This document shows positions 1-7,157 of a stretch of 14,692 nucleotides of DNA, piece by piece (within the stretch, counting starts at the first letter, position 1; every line of letters begins with the position of its first letter). The notes beneath the pieces were generated by a model that saw only the letters and a program-made list of their open reading frames with translations, made no database searches and was not told where the DNA came from. The translations under genes and the position numbers were made by a program. Source of the DNA: Candidatus Eiseniibacteriota bacterium. GTDB taxonomy: Bacteria > Arandabacterota > Arandabacteria > Arandabacterales > Arandabacteraceae. Location of the stretch: NCBI GenBank assembly GCA_030592245.1, contig JAUVJV010000013.1, positions 1 through 14,692 of the forward strand, read 5' to 3'.

Positions 1-519
1 AAGGACGAGATCCTTCCGGCTCTTGTAAAGCGCTTCGAATATGGGAACAGCCTGCAGGCTCCGAAGCTCGAGAAGATCTCGGTCAACATGGGTGTTGGTG
101 ACGGTGTCAAAGACGCCAAGCTGATGGACGCGGCCCTTGAGGATCTCGGCATCGTAGCGGGACAGCGTCCCGTCATAACCCGGGCCAAAAAGTCCGTGGC
201 GAGTTTCAAGCTTCGCAAGGGCATGCCGATCGGTTGCAGGGTCACCCTGCGCGGCTCGAGGATGTACGAGTTCTTCGACAGGCTGGTCAACGTGGCGATC
301 CCCAGAATCCGCGATTTCAGGGGGCTTTCGCCAGACAGTTTCGACGGTCACGGGAACTACTCGTTCGGCATCAAAGAGCAGATCGTGTTCCCTGAAATAG
401 AGTATGACAAGGTAGTCAAGGTCAGAGGGATGGATGTAACACTAACTACTACTGCGAAGACGGATGAAGAGGCTTTCGAGTTGCTGAAGGGTCTCGGAAT
501 GCCGTTCAGGACAAGCTAG
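1..519 (+). CDS. rplE: 50S ribosomal protein L5, 5'-truncated by the window edge
   Basis: This is large-subunit protein L5, which binds 5S rRNA and contacts the P-site tRNA in the central protuberance. The reading frame is open from base 1, and 172 residues are visible. The first in-frame ATG at 88 is internal: the codons before it give KRFEYGNSLQAPKLEKISVN, which matches the conserved L5 N-terminal region just before the NMGVG motif. Family members are about 180 residues, so only some 7 to 8 residues are missing to the left. The C-terminal half shows the expected IPRIRDFRGLSPDSFDGHGNYSFG block and a closing LLKGLGMPF. It is the first visible gene of an spc-type operon, and the S14 gene starts 17 bases after its stop. 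In other bacteria L24 normally precedes it. Identification is secure. Confidence 0.97.
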   Translation, partial: KDEILPALVKRFEYGNSLQAPKLEKISVNMGVGDGVKDAKLMDAALEDLGIVAGQRPVITRAKKSVASFKLRKGMPIGCRVTLRGSRMYEFFDRLVNVAIPRIRDFRGLSPDSFDGHGNYSFGIKEQIVFPEIEYDKVVKVRGMDVTLTTTAKTDEEAFELLKGLGMPFRTS

Positions 520-536
520 CAGGAGAGGGAGGATCT

Positions 537-722
537 GTGGCTAAGAAGTCCATGATCGAGAAATGGAAGAGGAAGCCTAAGTTCAAGGTCAGACATAGGA
601 ACAGGTGCCATCGCTGTGGCCGCCCGAGAGCGTACCTCAGAAAATTCGGAATCTGTCGTATCTGCTTCAGGGATCTGGCGCTGATGGGACAGATTCCCGG
701 GGTGGTCAAGGCGAGCTGGTGA
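537..722 (+). CDS. rpsZ: 30S ribosomal protein S14, zinc-binding type Z
   Basis: This is small-subunit protein S14 of the short zinc-containing type, 61 residues long, which sits in the head of the 30S subunit near helix 31 to 43 contacts. Four cysteines at C24, C27, C40 and C43 form two CxxC pairs and would bind one zinc ion. The C-terminus GQIPGVVKASW is the usual family ending. The start is GTG at 537, preceded by an AGGAGAGGGAGG-like ribosome site. The gene sits in its standard place between L5 and S8. The zinc form is the ancestral version and is typical of Gram-positive bacteria and several deep lineages; many of these also carry a zinc-free copy elsewhere, which cannot be judged here. 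Confidence 0.97.
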   Translation: MAKKSMIEKWKRKPKFKVRHRNRCHRCGRPRAYLRKFGICRICFRDLALMGQIPGVVKASW

Positions 723-732
723 TACCTAAGTT

Positions 733-738
733 GAGGAG
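733..738 (+). promoter_or_regulatory. ribosome binding site that decides the S8 start
   Basis: The hexamer GAGGAG ends 8 bases before ATG 747. A GTG at 738 is in the same frame but overlaps the site itself, so it cannot be the start served by it. This makes the S8 protein 132 residues, the normal family length. Confidence 0.75.
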
Positions 739-746
739 TGTGTTTG

Positions 747-1145
747 ATGGGAGTAACTGATCCGATTGCAGACATGCTTACCGTTATAAGAAACGGGTGC
801 AAGGCAAAGAAGAAGAAGATAGAAGTTCCCGCATCCGGATTCAAGCGCGAGATATTGCGGGTTCTCCTCGAGGAGAAGTTCATCAGCAATTTCAGGTATA
901 TCGAGGACAACAAGCAGGGAAGACTTCGCGTGTATCTCAAGTATACGGATGACGAGGCAAGCGTAATCAGCGGGATTAAGCGCATATCAACGCCGGGATT
1001 GCGCAATTACGCTGGCGGCAAGAAGGTCCCGAGGGTCCAGGGTGGGCTGGGTGTTGCGATAATCACCACCTCCCAGGGCATCATGACCGACAAGGAAGCA
1101 AAGAAGCGAGGAATAGGCGGCGAAATCATCTGTCATGTTTGGTAA
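747..1145 (+). CDS. rpsH: 30S ribosomal protein S8
   Basis: This is S8, a primary 16S rRNA-binding protein of the 30S platform. The 132-residue product begins MGVTDPIADMLTVIRNG, the standard N-terminus, and carries the signature TSQGIMTDKEA near residues 108 to 118 and the terminal GGEIICHVW. I chose ATG 747 rather than the in-frame GTG 738 because of the ribosome site at 733-738 and because family members begin at this point. In Escherichia coli S8 represses the spc operon by binding mRNA around the L5 start. That target region is cut by the left edge of the window, so whether it exists here cannot be seen. The L6 gene follows after 12 bases. Confidence 0.97.
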   Translation: MGVTDPIADMLTVIRNGCKAKKKKIEVPASGFKREILRVLLEEKFISNFRYIEDNKQGRLRVYLKYTDDEASVISGIKRISTPGLRNYAGGKKVPRVQGGLGVAIITTSQGIMTDKEAKKRGIGGEIICHVW

Positions 1146-1157
1146 GCGAGGCGGACC

Positions 1158-1718
1158 ATGTCACGGGTAGGTAAGAAAGCGATACAGATCCCCAAGGGGG
1201 TTGAGGTCAAGATAGACGGGAATCTCGTCAAGGTGAAAGGCCCCAAGGGCAGCCTGGAGCGCCAGATGCACCGAGACATGAGACTCATCATGGAAGGCGA
1301 CGAGATAAGGGTGGAGAGGCCGGGAAACCTGGGTTTCCACCGTGCACTTCATGGCACTACCAGGGTCATGATATCCAACATGATCACAGGTGTTAGCGAC
1401 GGCTTCATGAAGGAACTGGAGATCCACGGAATCGGATATCGTGCGGAGCTTCAGGACAAGAAACTGGTCTTAAACGTATCGAAATCACATCCGGTGATCT
1501 ATGAAGCCTGTAAGGGGATAACCATAGATCTGCCCGAGGTCGGCCGGGGCGTGGATGTGAGGATAAGGGTGAGCGGTGCCGACAAGCAGGCTGTTGGGCA
1601 GGTAGCGGCAGAGATAAGGGGCATCGACCCGCCCGAGCCTTACAAGGGCAAGGGTATCAGATATGTCGGTGAGTACGTGAGAAGGAAGGCCGGAAAGACC
1701 GGCGCAGCTCAAGGCTAG
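1158..1718 (+). CDS. rplF: 50S ribosomal protein L6
   Basis: This is L6, a two-domain protein at the base of the L7/L12 stalk close to the sarcin-ricin loop. The 186-residue product is slightly longer than the usual 175 to 180. It starts MSRVGKKAIQIPKGVEV, has the repeated alpha/beta fold regions, and carries the signature PEPYKGKGIRY at residues 159 to 169. The last residues RRKAGKTGAAQG are a basic tail. The ATG at 1158 follows a GAGGCGG ribosome site. The L18 gene begins 14 bases downstream, as in nearly all spc operons. Confidence 0.97.
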   Translation: MSRVGKKAIQIPKGVEVKIDGNLVKVKGPKGSLERQMHRDMRLIMEGDEIRVERPGNLGFHRALHGTTRVMISNMITGVSDGFMKELEIHGIGYRAELQDKKLVLNVSKSHPVIYEACKGITIDLPEVGRGVDVRIRVSGADKQAVGQVAAEIRGIDPPEPYKGKGIRYVGEYVRRKAGKTGAAQG

Positions 1719-1732
1719 GGGAGTGTAACGCA

Positions 1733-2098
1733 ATGGTTACGAAAAGGCTCGGTGGCAGGGAACGACGGCACCTGAGAACCAGGAAGAAGATCAGGGGAGA
1801 AGCGACGCGTCCGAGGCTTGTCGTGTTCAGAAGCAACAAGCATATCTACGCACAGCTGGTTGATGATATCGCAGGCAAGACTCTCGTGGGCGTCCAGGGT
1901 TCATCCAAGGTCGTTGCCGACCACGTTAAGGATGACAAGGGTAAATTCGCTGAAAGCCGGGCGATCGGAGAAGAGATCGCCAGGAAGGCCGGGGAACAGG
2001 GTATAGAGAAGGTGGTTTTCGATCGGGCGGGGTATCAGTACCATGGCAGGATCAAAGCCCTCGCCGATGCCGCCAGGAAAGCCGGCCTGAAATTCTAA
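1733..2098 (+). CDS. rplR: 50S ribosomal protein L18
   Basis: This is L18, which with L5 and L25-type proteins anchors 5S rRNA to the large subunit. The 121-residue product has the basic N-terminal tail rich in Arg and Lys, the core VFRSNKHIYAQ near residue 31, and the conserved ending FDRAGYQYHGRIKALADAAR followed by KAGLKF. The start at ATG 1733 follows AGGGGAG at 1717-1723 with a 9-base gap. Length and both ends match the family. It sits between L6 and S5 in the standard order. Confidence 0.97.
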   Translation: MVTKRLGGRERRHLRTRKKIRGEATRPRLVVFRSNKHIYAQLVDDIAGKTLVGVQGSSKVVADHVKDDKGKFAESRAIGEEIARKAGEQGIEKVVFDRAGYQYHGRIKALADAARKAGLKF

Positions 2099-2118
2099 GT
2101 CCGGAAGGGGGTTGTACT

Positions 2119-2967
2119 TTGGCAGAAGAGGCTAGTGATAAGGCCAAACAGGAAACCAAGGATCTGAAGCCTGCGGACGGTAAGGTCAAGGCTGCAGACA
2201 GTAAGCCTGTTCAGGCCGGGGGGAAGGCGAGTGCCGGACAGGGGACCGCGGAGAGGTCTGCGTCAAGGCCTGCGTCAAGGCCTGGGTCAAGGCCTGCGTC
2301 AAGGCCTGCGTCAAGTCCCGCGTCAAGGCCCGGGTCAAGGCCCGTGTCGAGACCCGGGCCGGCTGCGGCATCCAGGACCCGGAGGCCCGATGGGAGAGGC
2401 CGAAGGGGACAACGCTCTTCCAGACCCGGGATGCGCCCCGGTGCCGATGATGAACCGGAGCTCATAGAGCGCGTCATCCACATCAACAGGGTGGCGAAGG
2501 TTGTGAAGGGTGGACGGCGCTTTAGCTTCAATGCCATCGTAGCTGTGGGTGACGGAAAAGGATCGGTGGGGATAGGCATGGGGAAGGCAAACGAGGTCGC
2601 CGACTCCATTCGCAAAGGCAGCGAGGCGGCAAGGAAGGGTATGGCAAAGATCCCAATGCTCGGAACGTCCATTCCGCACGAGATAATAGGCCGGAGTGGG
2701 GCGGCCCGGGTGTTACTTAAGCCCGCGTCCCCGGGAACCGGAGTTATCGCGGGCGGACCCGTGCGCGGTGTGGTTGAGCCGGCGGGAATCAAGGACATCC
2801 TGACCAAGGTGCTGGGTTCCCCGAATCCCCATAATGTGGTCAAGGCGACCATGGACGGGCTGACGCGAATGAGGCGGGCAGCCGATGTTGCCAAGATCCG
2901 GGGCATGTCAGTGGCCGAGGTACTAGGAATTACGGAGAGTGATTCAAGTGGCGAGACTCAAGATTAA
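2119..2967 (+). CDS. rpsE: 30S ribosomal protein S5 with a long repetitive N-terminal extension
   Basis: This is S5, a 30S body protein at the mRNA entry tunnel that affects decoding accuracy. The conserved fold starts at about residue 114 (ELIERVIHINRVAKVVKGGR) and runs through the S5 RNA-binding segment and the C-terminal domain with GTGVIAGGPVRGVVE. The first 112 residues are extra: a Lys/Ala-rich part (1-47), an Ala/Gly-Ser-Arg-Pro tandem repeat (48-79) and an Arg/Gly-rich linker (80-112). The usual length is about 165 to 200 residues; this product has 282. The start is TTG 2119, seven bases after AAGGGGG. No other start with a ribosome site lies between it and the core, and the frame is unbroken, so the tail is probably translated. 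The end overlaps the L30 start by 20 bases. The core assignment is certain; the role of the tail is unknown. Confidence 0.95.
   Translation: MAEEASDKAKQETKDLKPADGKVKAADSKPVQAGGKASAGQGTAERSASRPASRPGSRPASRPASSPASRPGSRPVSRPGPAAASRTRRPDGRGRRGQRSSRPGMRPGADDEPELIERVIHINRVAKVVKGGRRFSFNAIVAVGDGKGSVGIGMGKANEVADSIRKGSEAARKGMAKIPMLGTSIPHEIIGRSGAARVLLKPASPGTGVIAGGPVRGVVEPAGIKDILTKVLGSPNPHNVVKATMDGLTRMRRAADVAKIRGMSVAEVLGITESDSSGETQD
2260..2355 (+). repeat. eight tandem 12-bp units inside the S5 gene
   Basis: Eight consecutive 12-base units lie in frame with S5; the commonest form is GCGTCAAGGCCT. Each encodes [A/G/V]-S-R-P, with one unit reading A-S-S-P. Units 1 to 4 end in CCT and units 5 to 8 end in CCC, which suggests block duplication followed by point changes. 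The array is a coding minisatellite, and its copy number could change by replication slippage without a frameshift. Confidence 0.95.
2934..2937 (+). promoter_or_regulatory. ribosome binding site for L30 inside the S5 coding end
   Basis: GGAG, extended as GGAGAG to 2939, lies 8 to 10 bases before GTG 2948. It supports that codon over the in-frame GTG 2939, which would sit within the site itself. Confidence 0.65.
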
Positions 2968-3157
2968 GCAGACAAGAAGCGGCGTTGGCAGGCTCGGGAC
3001 TCAAAAGCGGGTTCTGAGGGCGCTGGGGTTGAAGCATCCGGGCAGTGTTGTCGAGCATGATGATACCCCGACCATACGCGGCATGATCGACAAGGTTACG
3101 CACCTTATCGAAGTCGAAGTTATCGAGAAGGAGACAGCGTCAAGTGGATCTGAGTAA
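2948..3157 (+). CDS. rpmD: 50S ribosomal protein L30
   Basis: This is L30, a small protein of the large subunit with a ferredoxin-like fold. The 69-residue product starts MARLKIKQTRSGVGRLGTQK and contains the conserved RALGLKHPGSVVEHDDTPTI core and RGMIDKVTHLIEVE. An upstream in-frame GTG at 2939 would add three residues, but GTG 2948 fits both the ribosome site and the family N-terminus. The gene overlaps the end of S5 by 20 bases, and its own end overlaps L15 by 14 bases, so S5, L30 and L15 are likely translationally coupled. The last dozen residues (VIEKETASSGSE) extend past the usual end of the fold. Confidence 0.95.
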   Translation: MARLKIKQTRSGVGRLGTQKRVLRALGLKHPGSVVEHDDTPTIRGMIDKVTHLIEVEVIEKETASSGSE

Positions 3158-3584
3158 GTTGGCACCGGCCCCCGGGGCCACGAAAAAGCGCAAGCGGGTC
3201 GGAAGAGGCTCGGGCAGCGGACACGGCCGCAGGGCCTGTCGTGGCAACAAGGGGCAGAGGGCCAAAACCAATGTGCATGTCTGGTTTGAGGGCGGGCAGA
3301 TGCCGCTTCAGAGACGGCTCCCGAAGCGTGGTTTCACGCCGCATAACAGGGTGGAGTACGAGGTCGTGAACCTGAAGCGCATCTCCGAGAAGTTCTCTGA
3401 AGGTGATGAGATCAATGCCGAGACGCTCAAGGCCAAGAGACTAGTAAGAAAAAGAGACGCCAGGATAAAGATACTGGCTGATGGCGAGCTGGGTTTTCCC
3501 GTCACCGTAACCGTCGATGCGATCTCCGCGAAGGCCAGGGAGATGATTGAGAAGGCCGGTGGCACGGTGAATCTGGTCGGTTGA
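3144..3584 (+). CDS. rplO: 50S ribosomal protein L15
   Basis: This is L15, a late-assembly large-subunit protein with a long basic N-terminal arm. The 146-residue product begins MDLSKLAPAPGATKKRKRVG, then GRGSGSGHGRRACRGNKGQR and GGQMPLQRRLPKRGF, which are the hallmark arm motifs. The C-terminal globular part ends AREMIEKAGGTVNLVG. The start is GTG 3144, inside the L30 gene, with AAGGAG at 3128-3133 ten bases ahead. The stop lies 34 bases before secY, the largest gap so far in the operon. Confidence 0.96.
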   Translation: MDLSKLAPAPGATKKRKRVGRGSGSGHGRRACRGNKGQRAKTNVHVWFEGGQMPLQRRLPKRGFTPHNRVEYEVVNLKRISEKFSEGDEINAETLKAKRLVRKRDARIKILADGELGFPVTVTVDAISAKAREMIEKAGGTVNLVG

Positions 3585-3618
3585 GCCATCGTCCGGGTAG
3601 GATTGAGGAGGAGCACTA

Positions 3619-4941
3619 GTGTTTGACAAGATCCAGAGCATATTCCGGATTCCGGAACTGCGGCGCAAGATTCTGTTCACGGTAGCCTTGCTGGTCGTGT
3701 ACAGGATCGGCTCTTATGTCCCGGTGCCCGGCATCGACAGCCAGGCCCTGATGCAGGCCATAGACCAGGCGAGAAACACCCTCCTGGGTCTCTATGACAT
3801 GTTTGCCGGCGGCGCGCTTTCGAGAGCGACCATCTTTGCTCTGGGTATCATGCCCTATATCTCCGCATCGATTATCATGCAGCTCCTCACCGCGGTGATC
3901 CCCCACTTCGAGAAGCTCCAGAAGGAGGGAGAAGAGGGTCGGAAGAAGATAACTCAGTACACGCGCTACGGGACTGTTTTCCTGGCGCTGATACAGGGCT
4001 ATGGCATCTCGATTTTCCTGGAGAACATCGAGGCCACCGGGTTTGTGACAACGTCCGCCATTGTGCCGAATCCGGGACTGGCCTTCCGCCTCCTTACCAT
4101 CATAACGCTCACCTCTGGAACGGTATTCCTGATGTGGCTGGGTGAGCAGATCTCCGACCGGGGGATCGGCAATGGCATATCCCTGATCATCTTCACCGGC
4201 ATCATTGCGAGATATCCCGGAGACATTCGCAATACCTTCAGCGCGGTCCGGAACCAGGAGCTGAGCTTCTTCAAGCTGGTCTTCCTGGGGATGCTGATGG
4301 TCTTGATCATCGCCGGGGTTGTGGTGATGACGCAGGCGATGCGGAAGATACCGGTCCAATATGCCAAACGGGTTATCGGGCGCCGTATCTACGGCGGGCA
4401 GAGTACTCACATACCATTGCGGGTAAATACCGCCGGCGTTATTCCCATCATATTCGCGCAGGCGATTCTGATGTTCCCGTCGAGCATCGGGACCTTCTTC
4501 GGGAAATTCGAGTTCATGAACACTTTCTCGGAATACATGAACCCGTCGCAGCCGCTCTATAATATTCTGTACGCAATCATTATCATATTCTTTGCTTACT
4601 TCTATACGGCGATCGTGTTCAACCCGAGGGACCTGGCCGATAATATGCAGAAGTACGGCGGGTTCATCCCGGGAATCAGGCCGGGGAAGCGCACGGCAGA
4701 CTATATCGACCGGGTGCTGACACGCGTAACGCTGCCCGGCGCGCTCTTCCTGGCATTCATAGCGATATTGCCGTCGGTCTTCATTCACAAGTTCCATGCT
4801 CCATTCGTTTTCGGGGGTACCGGGCTCCTGATCGTTGTCGGGGTGGCCCTGGATACCCTTCAGCAGATAGAATCGCACCTCATCATGCGTCACTATGAAG
4901 GTTTCTTGAAGAAGGGCAAGTTGAGGGGGAGGAATCGATGA
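3619..4941 (+). CDS. secY: protein translocase channel subunit SecY
   Basis: This is SecY, the membrane pore of the Sec translocase that moves unfolded proteins across, or inserts them into, the inner membrane with SecE, SecG and SecA. The 440-residue product shows about ten hydrophobic spans. Landmarks are the first span near residues 17 to 38, GIMPYISASIIMQLL at 76-90, the C5 loop and TM7 region RRIYGGQSTHIPLRVNTAGV at 255-274, and the C6 loop FNPRDLADNMQKYGGFIPG at 334-352. The start is GTG 3619 after GAGGAGGAG at 3605-3613. Its stop overlaps the adk start as ATGA (4938-4941), a sign of coupled translation. Length and motifs are normal, with no sign of a SecY2-type paralogue. Confidence 0.98.
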   Translation: MFDKIQSIFRIPELRRKILFTVALLVVYRIGSYVPVPGIDSQALMQAIDQARNTLLGLYDMFAGGALSRATIFALGIMPYISASIIMQLLTAVIPHFEKLQKEGEEGRKKITQYTRYGTVFLALIQGYGISIFLENIEATGFVTTSAIVPNPGLAFRLLTIITLTSGTVFLMWLGEQISDRGIGNGISLIIFTGIIARYPGDIRNTFSAVRNQELSFFKLVFLGMLMVLIIAGVVVMTQAMRKIPVQYAKRVIGRRIYGGQSTHIPLRVNTAGVIPIIFAQAILMFPSSIGTFFGKFEFMNTFSEYMNPSQPLYNILYAIIIIFFAYFYTAIVFNPRDLADNMQKYGGFIPGIRPGKRTADYIDRVLTRVTLPGALFLAFIAILPSVFIHKFHAPFVFGGTGLLIVVGVALDTLQQIESHLIMRHYEGFLKKGKLRGRNR

Positions 4942-5594
4942 GGCTGGTCTTTCTTGGACCTCCGGGCTCGGGCAAGGGAACGCAGGCGAGAATGGTGGGG
5001 GAGAAGCTGGGGCTGCCCCAGATATCCACCGGCGACATCCTGCGCGAGGCCATAGCGCGGAAGACCGACCTGGGAGAGAAAGCGAAACCATACATGGATG
5101 TGGGGGAGCTTGTTCTTGATGAGGTGGTGTTGCCGGTGGTTGAGAAGCGCATCATGGAAAAGGACTGCATGAAGGGGTTCATACTGGATGGTTTCCCCAG
5201 GACGCTGGGCCAGGCCATCGGGCTGGAGGAAGTACTCCAGAGGCTGGGGTGCGCGGTAGATGCAGTGATATTCATTGATGTCGATGACACCGTGGTGGTT
5301 AGGCGCCTGTCGAGGCGAAGGGTCTGTCCCAAGTGCAATGCAATGTACAATCTCGATACCGACCCCCCGAAGCAGGAGGGGCTGTGCGACAGGTGCCAGG
5401 TTGGCCTTCAGCTCAGGAGCGATGACAAGCCTGAGACCATTGAGGCGCGGCTGCTTGTCTATCGCAAGAACACGCTTCCGCTTGTCGAGTATTACGAGTC
5501 CAGGGGCATCCTCAAGCGAATCGCGGGTGGGGGTGAGATCGGGAAGGTATTCGATTCCATCTTGGGAGAGCTCTCAGAGGCGAGGAGCAGTTAG
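4938..5594 (+). CDS. adk: adenylate kinase with a zinc-binding LID
   Basis: Adenylate kinase converts ATP and AMP to two ADP in the cytoplasm. The 218-residue product has the P-loop GPPGSGKG at 7-14, the AMP-site region QISTGDILR near 28-36, DGFPRT at 84-89 and the long LID. The LID carries four cysteines, C130, C133, C150 and C153, in CPKC and CDRC pairs that would hold a structural zinc ion, as known for Gram-positive and many thermophilic enzymes. ATG 4938 overlaps the secY stop. The map gene starts 7 bases after its stop. The secY-adk-map order is common in Gram-positive spc operons. Confidence 0.97.
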   Translation: MRLVFLGPPGSGKGTQARMVGEKLGLPQISTGDILREAIARKTDLGEKAKPYMDVGELVLDEVVLPVVEKRIMEKDCMKGFILDGFPRTLGQAIGLEEVLQRLGCAVDAVIFIDVDDTVVVRRLSRRRVCPKCNAMYNLDTDPPKQEGLCDRCQVGLQLRSDDKPETIEARLLVYRKNTLPLVEYYESRGILKRIAGGGEIGKVFDSILGELSEARSS

Positions 5595-5601
5595 GTTTCT
5601 A

Positions 5602-6369
5602 ATGATGACTGAGACCAGGGATACAGAACGCATAAAAACCGAACGGGAGATCGAGTTGATTGGCAATAGCTCGCGGATGGTGGCCGAGACCCTGAAGATG
5701 CTTGGGGATCTGCTCGAGCCGGGCAAGACCACCGGAGAACTCGACCGGGTGGCGGAGGACTTCATCAGGTCCTCGGGCGGCGTGCCATCGTTCAAGGGTT
5801 ACCGGGGATTCCCGGCGAGCATATGCGCTTCGGTCAATAGCGAGGTCGTGCATGGCATCCCGGGGAGCCGCGTGCTTGAGAATGGCGACATCATAAGCAT
5901 CGATGTCGGTGTCCTTAAGGACGGGTATCACGGTGACGGGGCGGCGACATTTCCCGTGGGGGAGATAAGCGGGCGGGCCATGGACCTCCTGAAGACCACC
6001 AGGGATGCGCTCGGAGCCGGAATCGGCGAGGCCGTCCATGGGAACATGGTCCGGGACATCTCCGCGGCCGTACAGAAGGTGATAGAGGACCGGGGTTTTT
6101 CGGTGGTTACCGACTATACGGGGCACGGGATAGGCAAGAACATGCACGAGCATCCCCAGATCCCGAATTTTGTGACAAACGGCGATAAGAGCATGCTGGC
6201 CAGCGGAATGACTCTGGCCATTGAACCGATGGTGAATATAGGCGGCAGCGAGGTCAAAACAAAGGCCGATGGCTGGACCGTCATAACCAAGGATGGGAGC
6301 CTGTCAGCCCATTTCGAGCACACCGTGGTCGTGAGGGATGACAAGGCCGGGATACTTACGAAAGTATGA
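5602..6369 (+). CDS. map: methionine aminopeptidase, type I
   Basis: This enzyme removes the initiator methionine from new proteins. With the start at ATG 5602 the product has 255 residues, the usual size for a short type Ia enzyme. The five metal ligands can be placed at D101, D112, H175, E208 and E239, in IDVGV, GDGAATF, GHGIG, AIEPMV and HFEHTVVV. H84 in VVHGIP is the conserved catalytic-pocket histidine. The frame is open far upstream (to 5275), but that part only shadows adk. ATG 5605 is an equally possible start. The ribosome site is weak: GAGGAG at 5583-5588 is 13 bases away, so coupling to adk translation is likely. Confidence 0.96.
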   Translation: MMTETRDTERIKTEREIELIGNSSRMVAETLKMLGDLLEPGKTTGELDRVAEDFIRSSGGVPSFKGYRGFPASICASVNSEVVHGIPGSRVLENGDIISIDVGVLKDGYHGDGAATFPVGEISGRAMDLLKTTRDALGAGIGEAVHGNMVRDISAAVQKVIEDRGFSVVTDYTGHGIGKNMHEHPQIPNFVTNGDKSMLASGMTLAIEPMVNIGGSEVKTKADGWTVITKDGSLSAHFEHTVVVRDDKAGILTKV

Positions 6370-6389
6370 AGGTAGGATGGTGATCTAGT

Positions 6390-6608
6390 ATGGCCAAGGA
6401 AGAGAGCATACAGGTTGAAGGAACCGTGGCGGAGGCTCTTCCAAACGCTATGTTCCGGGTTGAGCTGGAGAATGGTCACAGGGTGCTCGCACACGTGTCC
6501 GGCAAGATGAGGATGTATTTCATAAAGATCCTGCCGGGCGACAAGGTCACTGTGGAGCTTTCACCCTATGACCTCAACCGGGGCAGGATAACGTACAGAT
6601 ACAAGTAA
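6390..6608 (+). CDS. infA: translation initiation factor IF-1
   Basis: IF-1 is a 72-residue OB-fold protein that binds the ribosomal A site during initiation. The product begins MAKEESIQVEGTVAEALPNA, continues with FRVELENGHRVLAHVSGKMR, and ends LSPYDLNRGRITYRYK, all diagnostic. The ATG at 6390 has only a loose purine-rich site (AGGATGGTGAT) upstream. It sits between map and L36 as in Gram-positive operons, with a spacing of 20 bases from map and 18 bases to L36. Confidence 0.98.
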   Translation: MAKEESIQVEGTVAEALPNAMFRVELENGHRVLAHVSGKMRMYFIKILPGDKVTVELSPYDLNRGRITYRYK

Positions 6609-6626
6609 GAGGATGAGGTAATCCCC

Positions 6627-6740
6627 ATGAAGGTGAGGGCGTCGGTTAAGAAGATTTGTGACAAGTGCAAGATAGTGAAACGCAAAGGCGTAGTCTACGT
6701 CATATGCAAGAATCCCAGGCATAAGCAAAAGCAGGGATAG
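6627..6740 (+). CDS. rpmJ: 50S ribosomal protein L36, zinc-binding
   Basis: This is L36, the smallest ribosomal protein, 37 residues long, which binds 23S rRNA near the L7/L12 stalk base. The translated product starts MKVRASVKKICDKCKIVKRK and ends NPRHKQKQG. C11, C14, C27 and H32 form the zinc site of the metal-binding (C+) form. The ATG at 6627 follows GAGGATGAGGTAAT. Its TAG stop (6738-6740) overlaps the start of the strong ribosome site for S13, which couples the two genes closely. It is short enough to be missed by automatic callers. Confidence 0.97.
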   Translation: MKVRASVKKICDKCKIVKRKGVVYVICKNPRHKQKQG

Positions 6741-6746
6741 GAGGTG
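6739..6746 (+). promoter_or_regulatory. strong ribosome binding site for S13, overlapping the L36 stop
   Basis: AGGAGGTG is a near-perfect complement to the 16S rRNA tail, 8 bases before GTG 6755. Its first two bases belong to the L36 stop codon TAG, so a ribosome ending L36 sits directly on this site. Confidence 0.8.
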
Positions 6747-6754
6747 GGACGAGA

Positions 6755-7138
6755 GTGCCGAGAATCTCTGGAGTAGATCTGCCGGGTGAGAAGAGAATCG
6801 AAATCTCATTGAGGTACATCTTCGGCATTGGCAGGTCGGCCGCAAAGAAGATCATTGAGCAGACCGGGATCGATCCGAGCGTCAGGACCAAGAACCTGAG
6901 CGAGGATGACACCGCAAAACTGAGAGACGTGATCGAGAACGAGCACAAGGTTGAGGGAGCCCTCCGGTCCGAGGTCGCGGGCAACATCAAGCGGCTGATG
7001 GACATTGGAAGTTACAGGGGGCTGAGGCATCGCCGCGGGCTGCCTGTGCGGGGACAGCGTACCCACACAAATGCGCGTACGAGAAAAGGACCGAAGAAGG
7101 GCGTGATGACTCGCAAGAAGAAAGATAGCAGGCCCTAG
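6755..7138 (+). CDS. rpsM: 30S ribosomal protein S13
   Basis: This is S13, a 30S head protein that contacts the P-site tRNA and bridges to L5. The 127-residue product begins MPRISGVDLPGEKRIEISLR, has the helical core with GIGRSAAKKI and carries the signature GSYRGLRHRRGLPVRGQRTH near residues 87 to 106, followed by a basic Arg/Lys-rich tail that reaches into the decoding region. The start is GTG 6755 after an excellent ribosome site. It opens the alpha-operon part, S13-S11-S4-RpoA-L17. Confidence 0.97.
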   Translation: MPRISGVDLPGEKRIEISLRYIFGIGRSAAKKIIEQTGIDPSVRTKNLSEDDTAKLRDVIENEHKVEGALRSEVAGNIKRLMDIGSYRGLRHRRGLPVRGQRTHTNARTRKGPKKGVMTRKKKDSRP

Positions 7139-7157
7139 TAAGACGGAGGTGTAGGAC

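Noticed and set aside
2260..2355. CRISPR-like short regular repeat.
   Set aside because: Units are 12 bases with no spacers and stay in frame with S5; it is a coding tandem repeat.
2211..2906. A 231-codon minus-strand frame across the S5 repeat.
   Set aside because: Its repeat pattern is simply the complement of the S5 12-bp units, and there is no ribosome site. The plus-strand S5 core is certain.
3616..5091. A 491-codon open frame on the minus strand opposite secY and adk.
   Set aside because: It is the complement of well-defined SecY and Adk, has biased low-complexity composition and matches no family I know. It is a frame shadow.
5275..5601. Upstream extension of the map frame.
   Set aside because: The extra residues are out-of-frame adk and do not resemble any domain; the family start fits 5602 or 5605.
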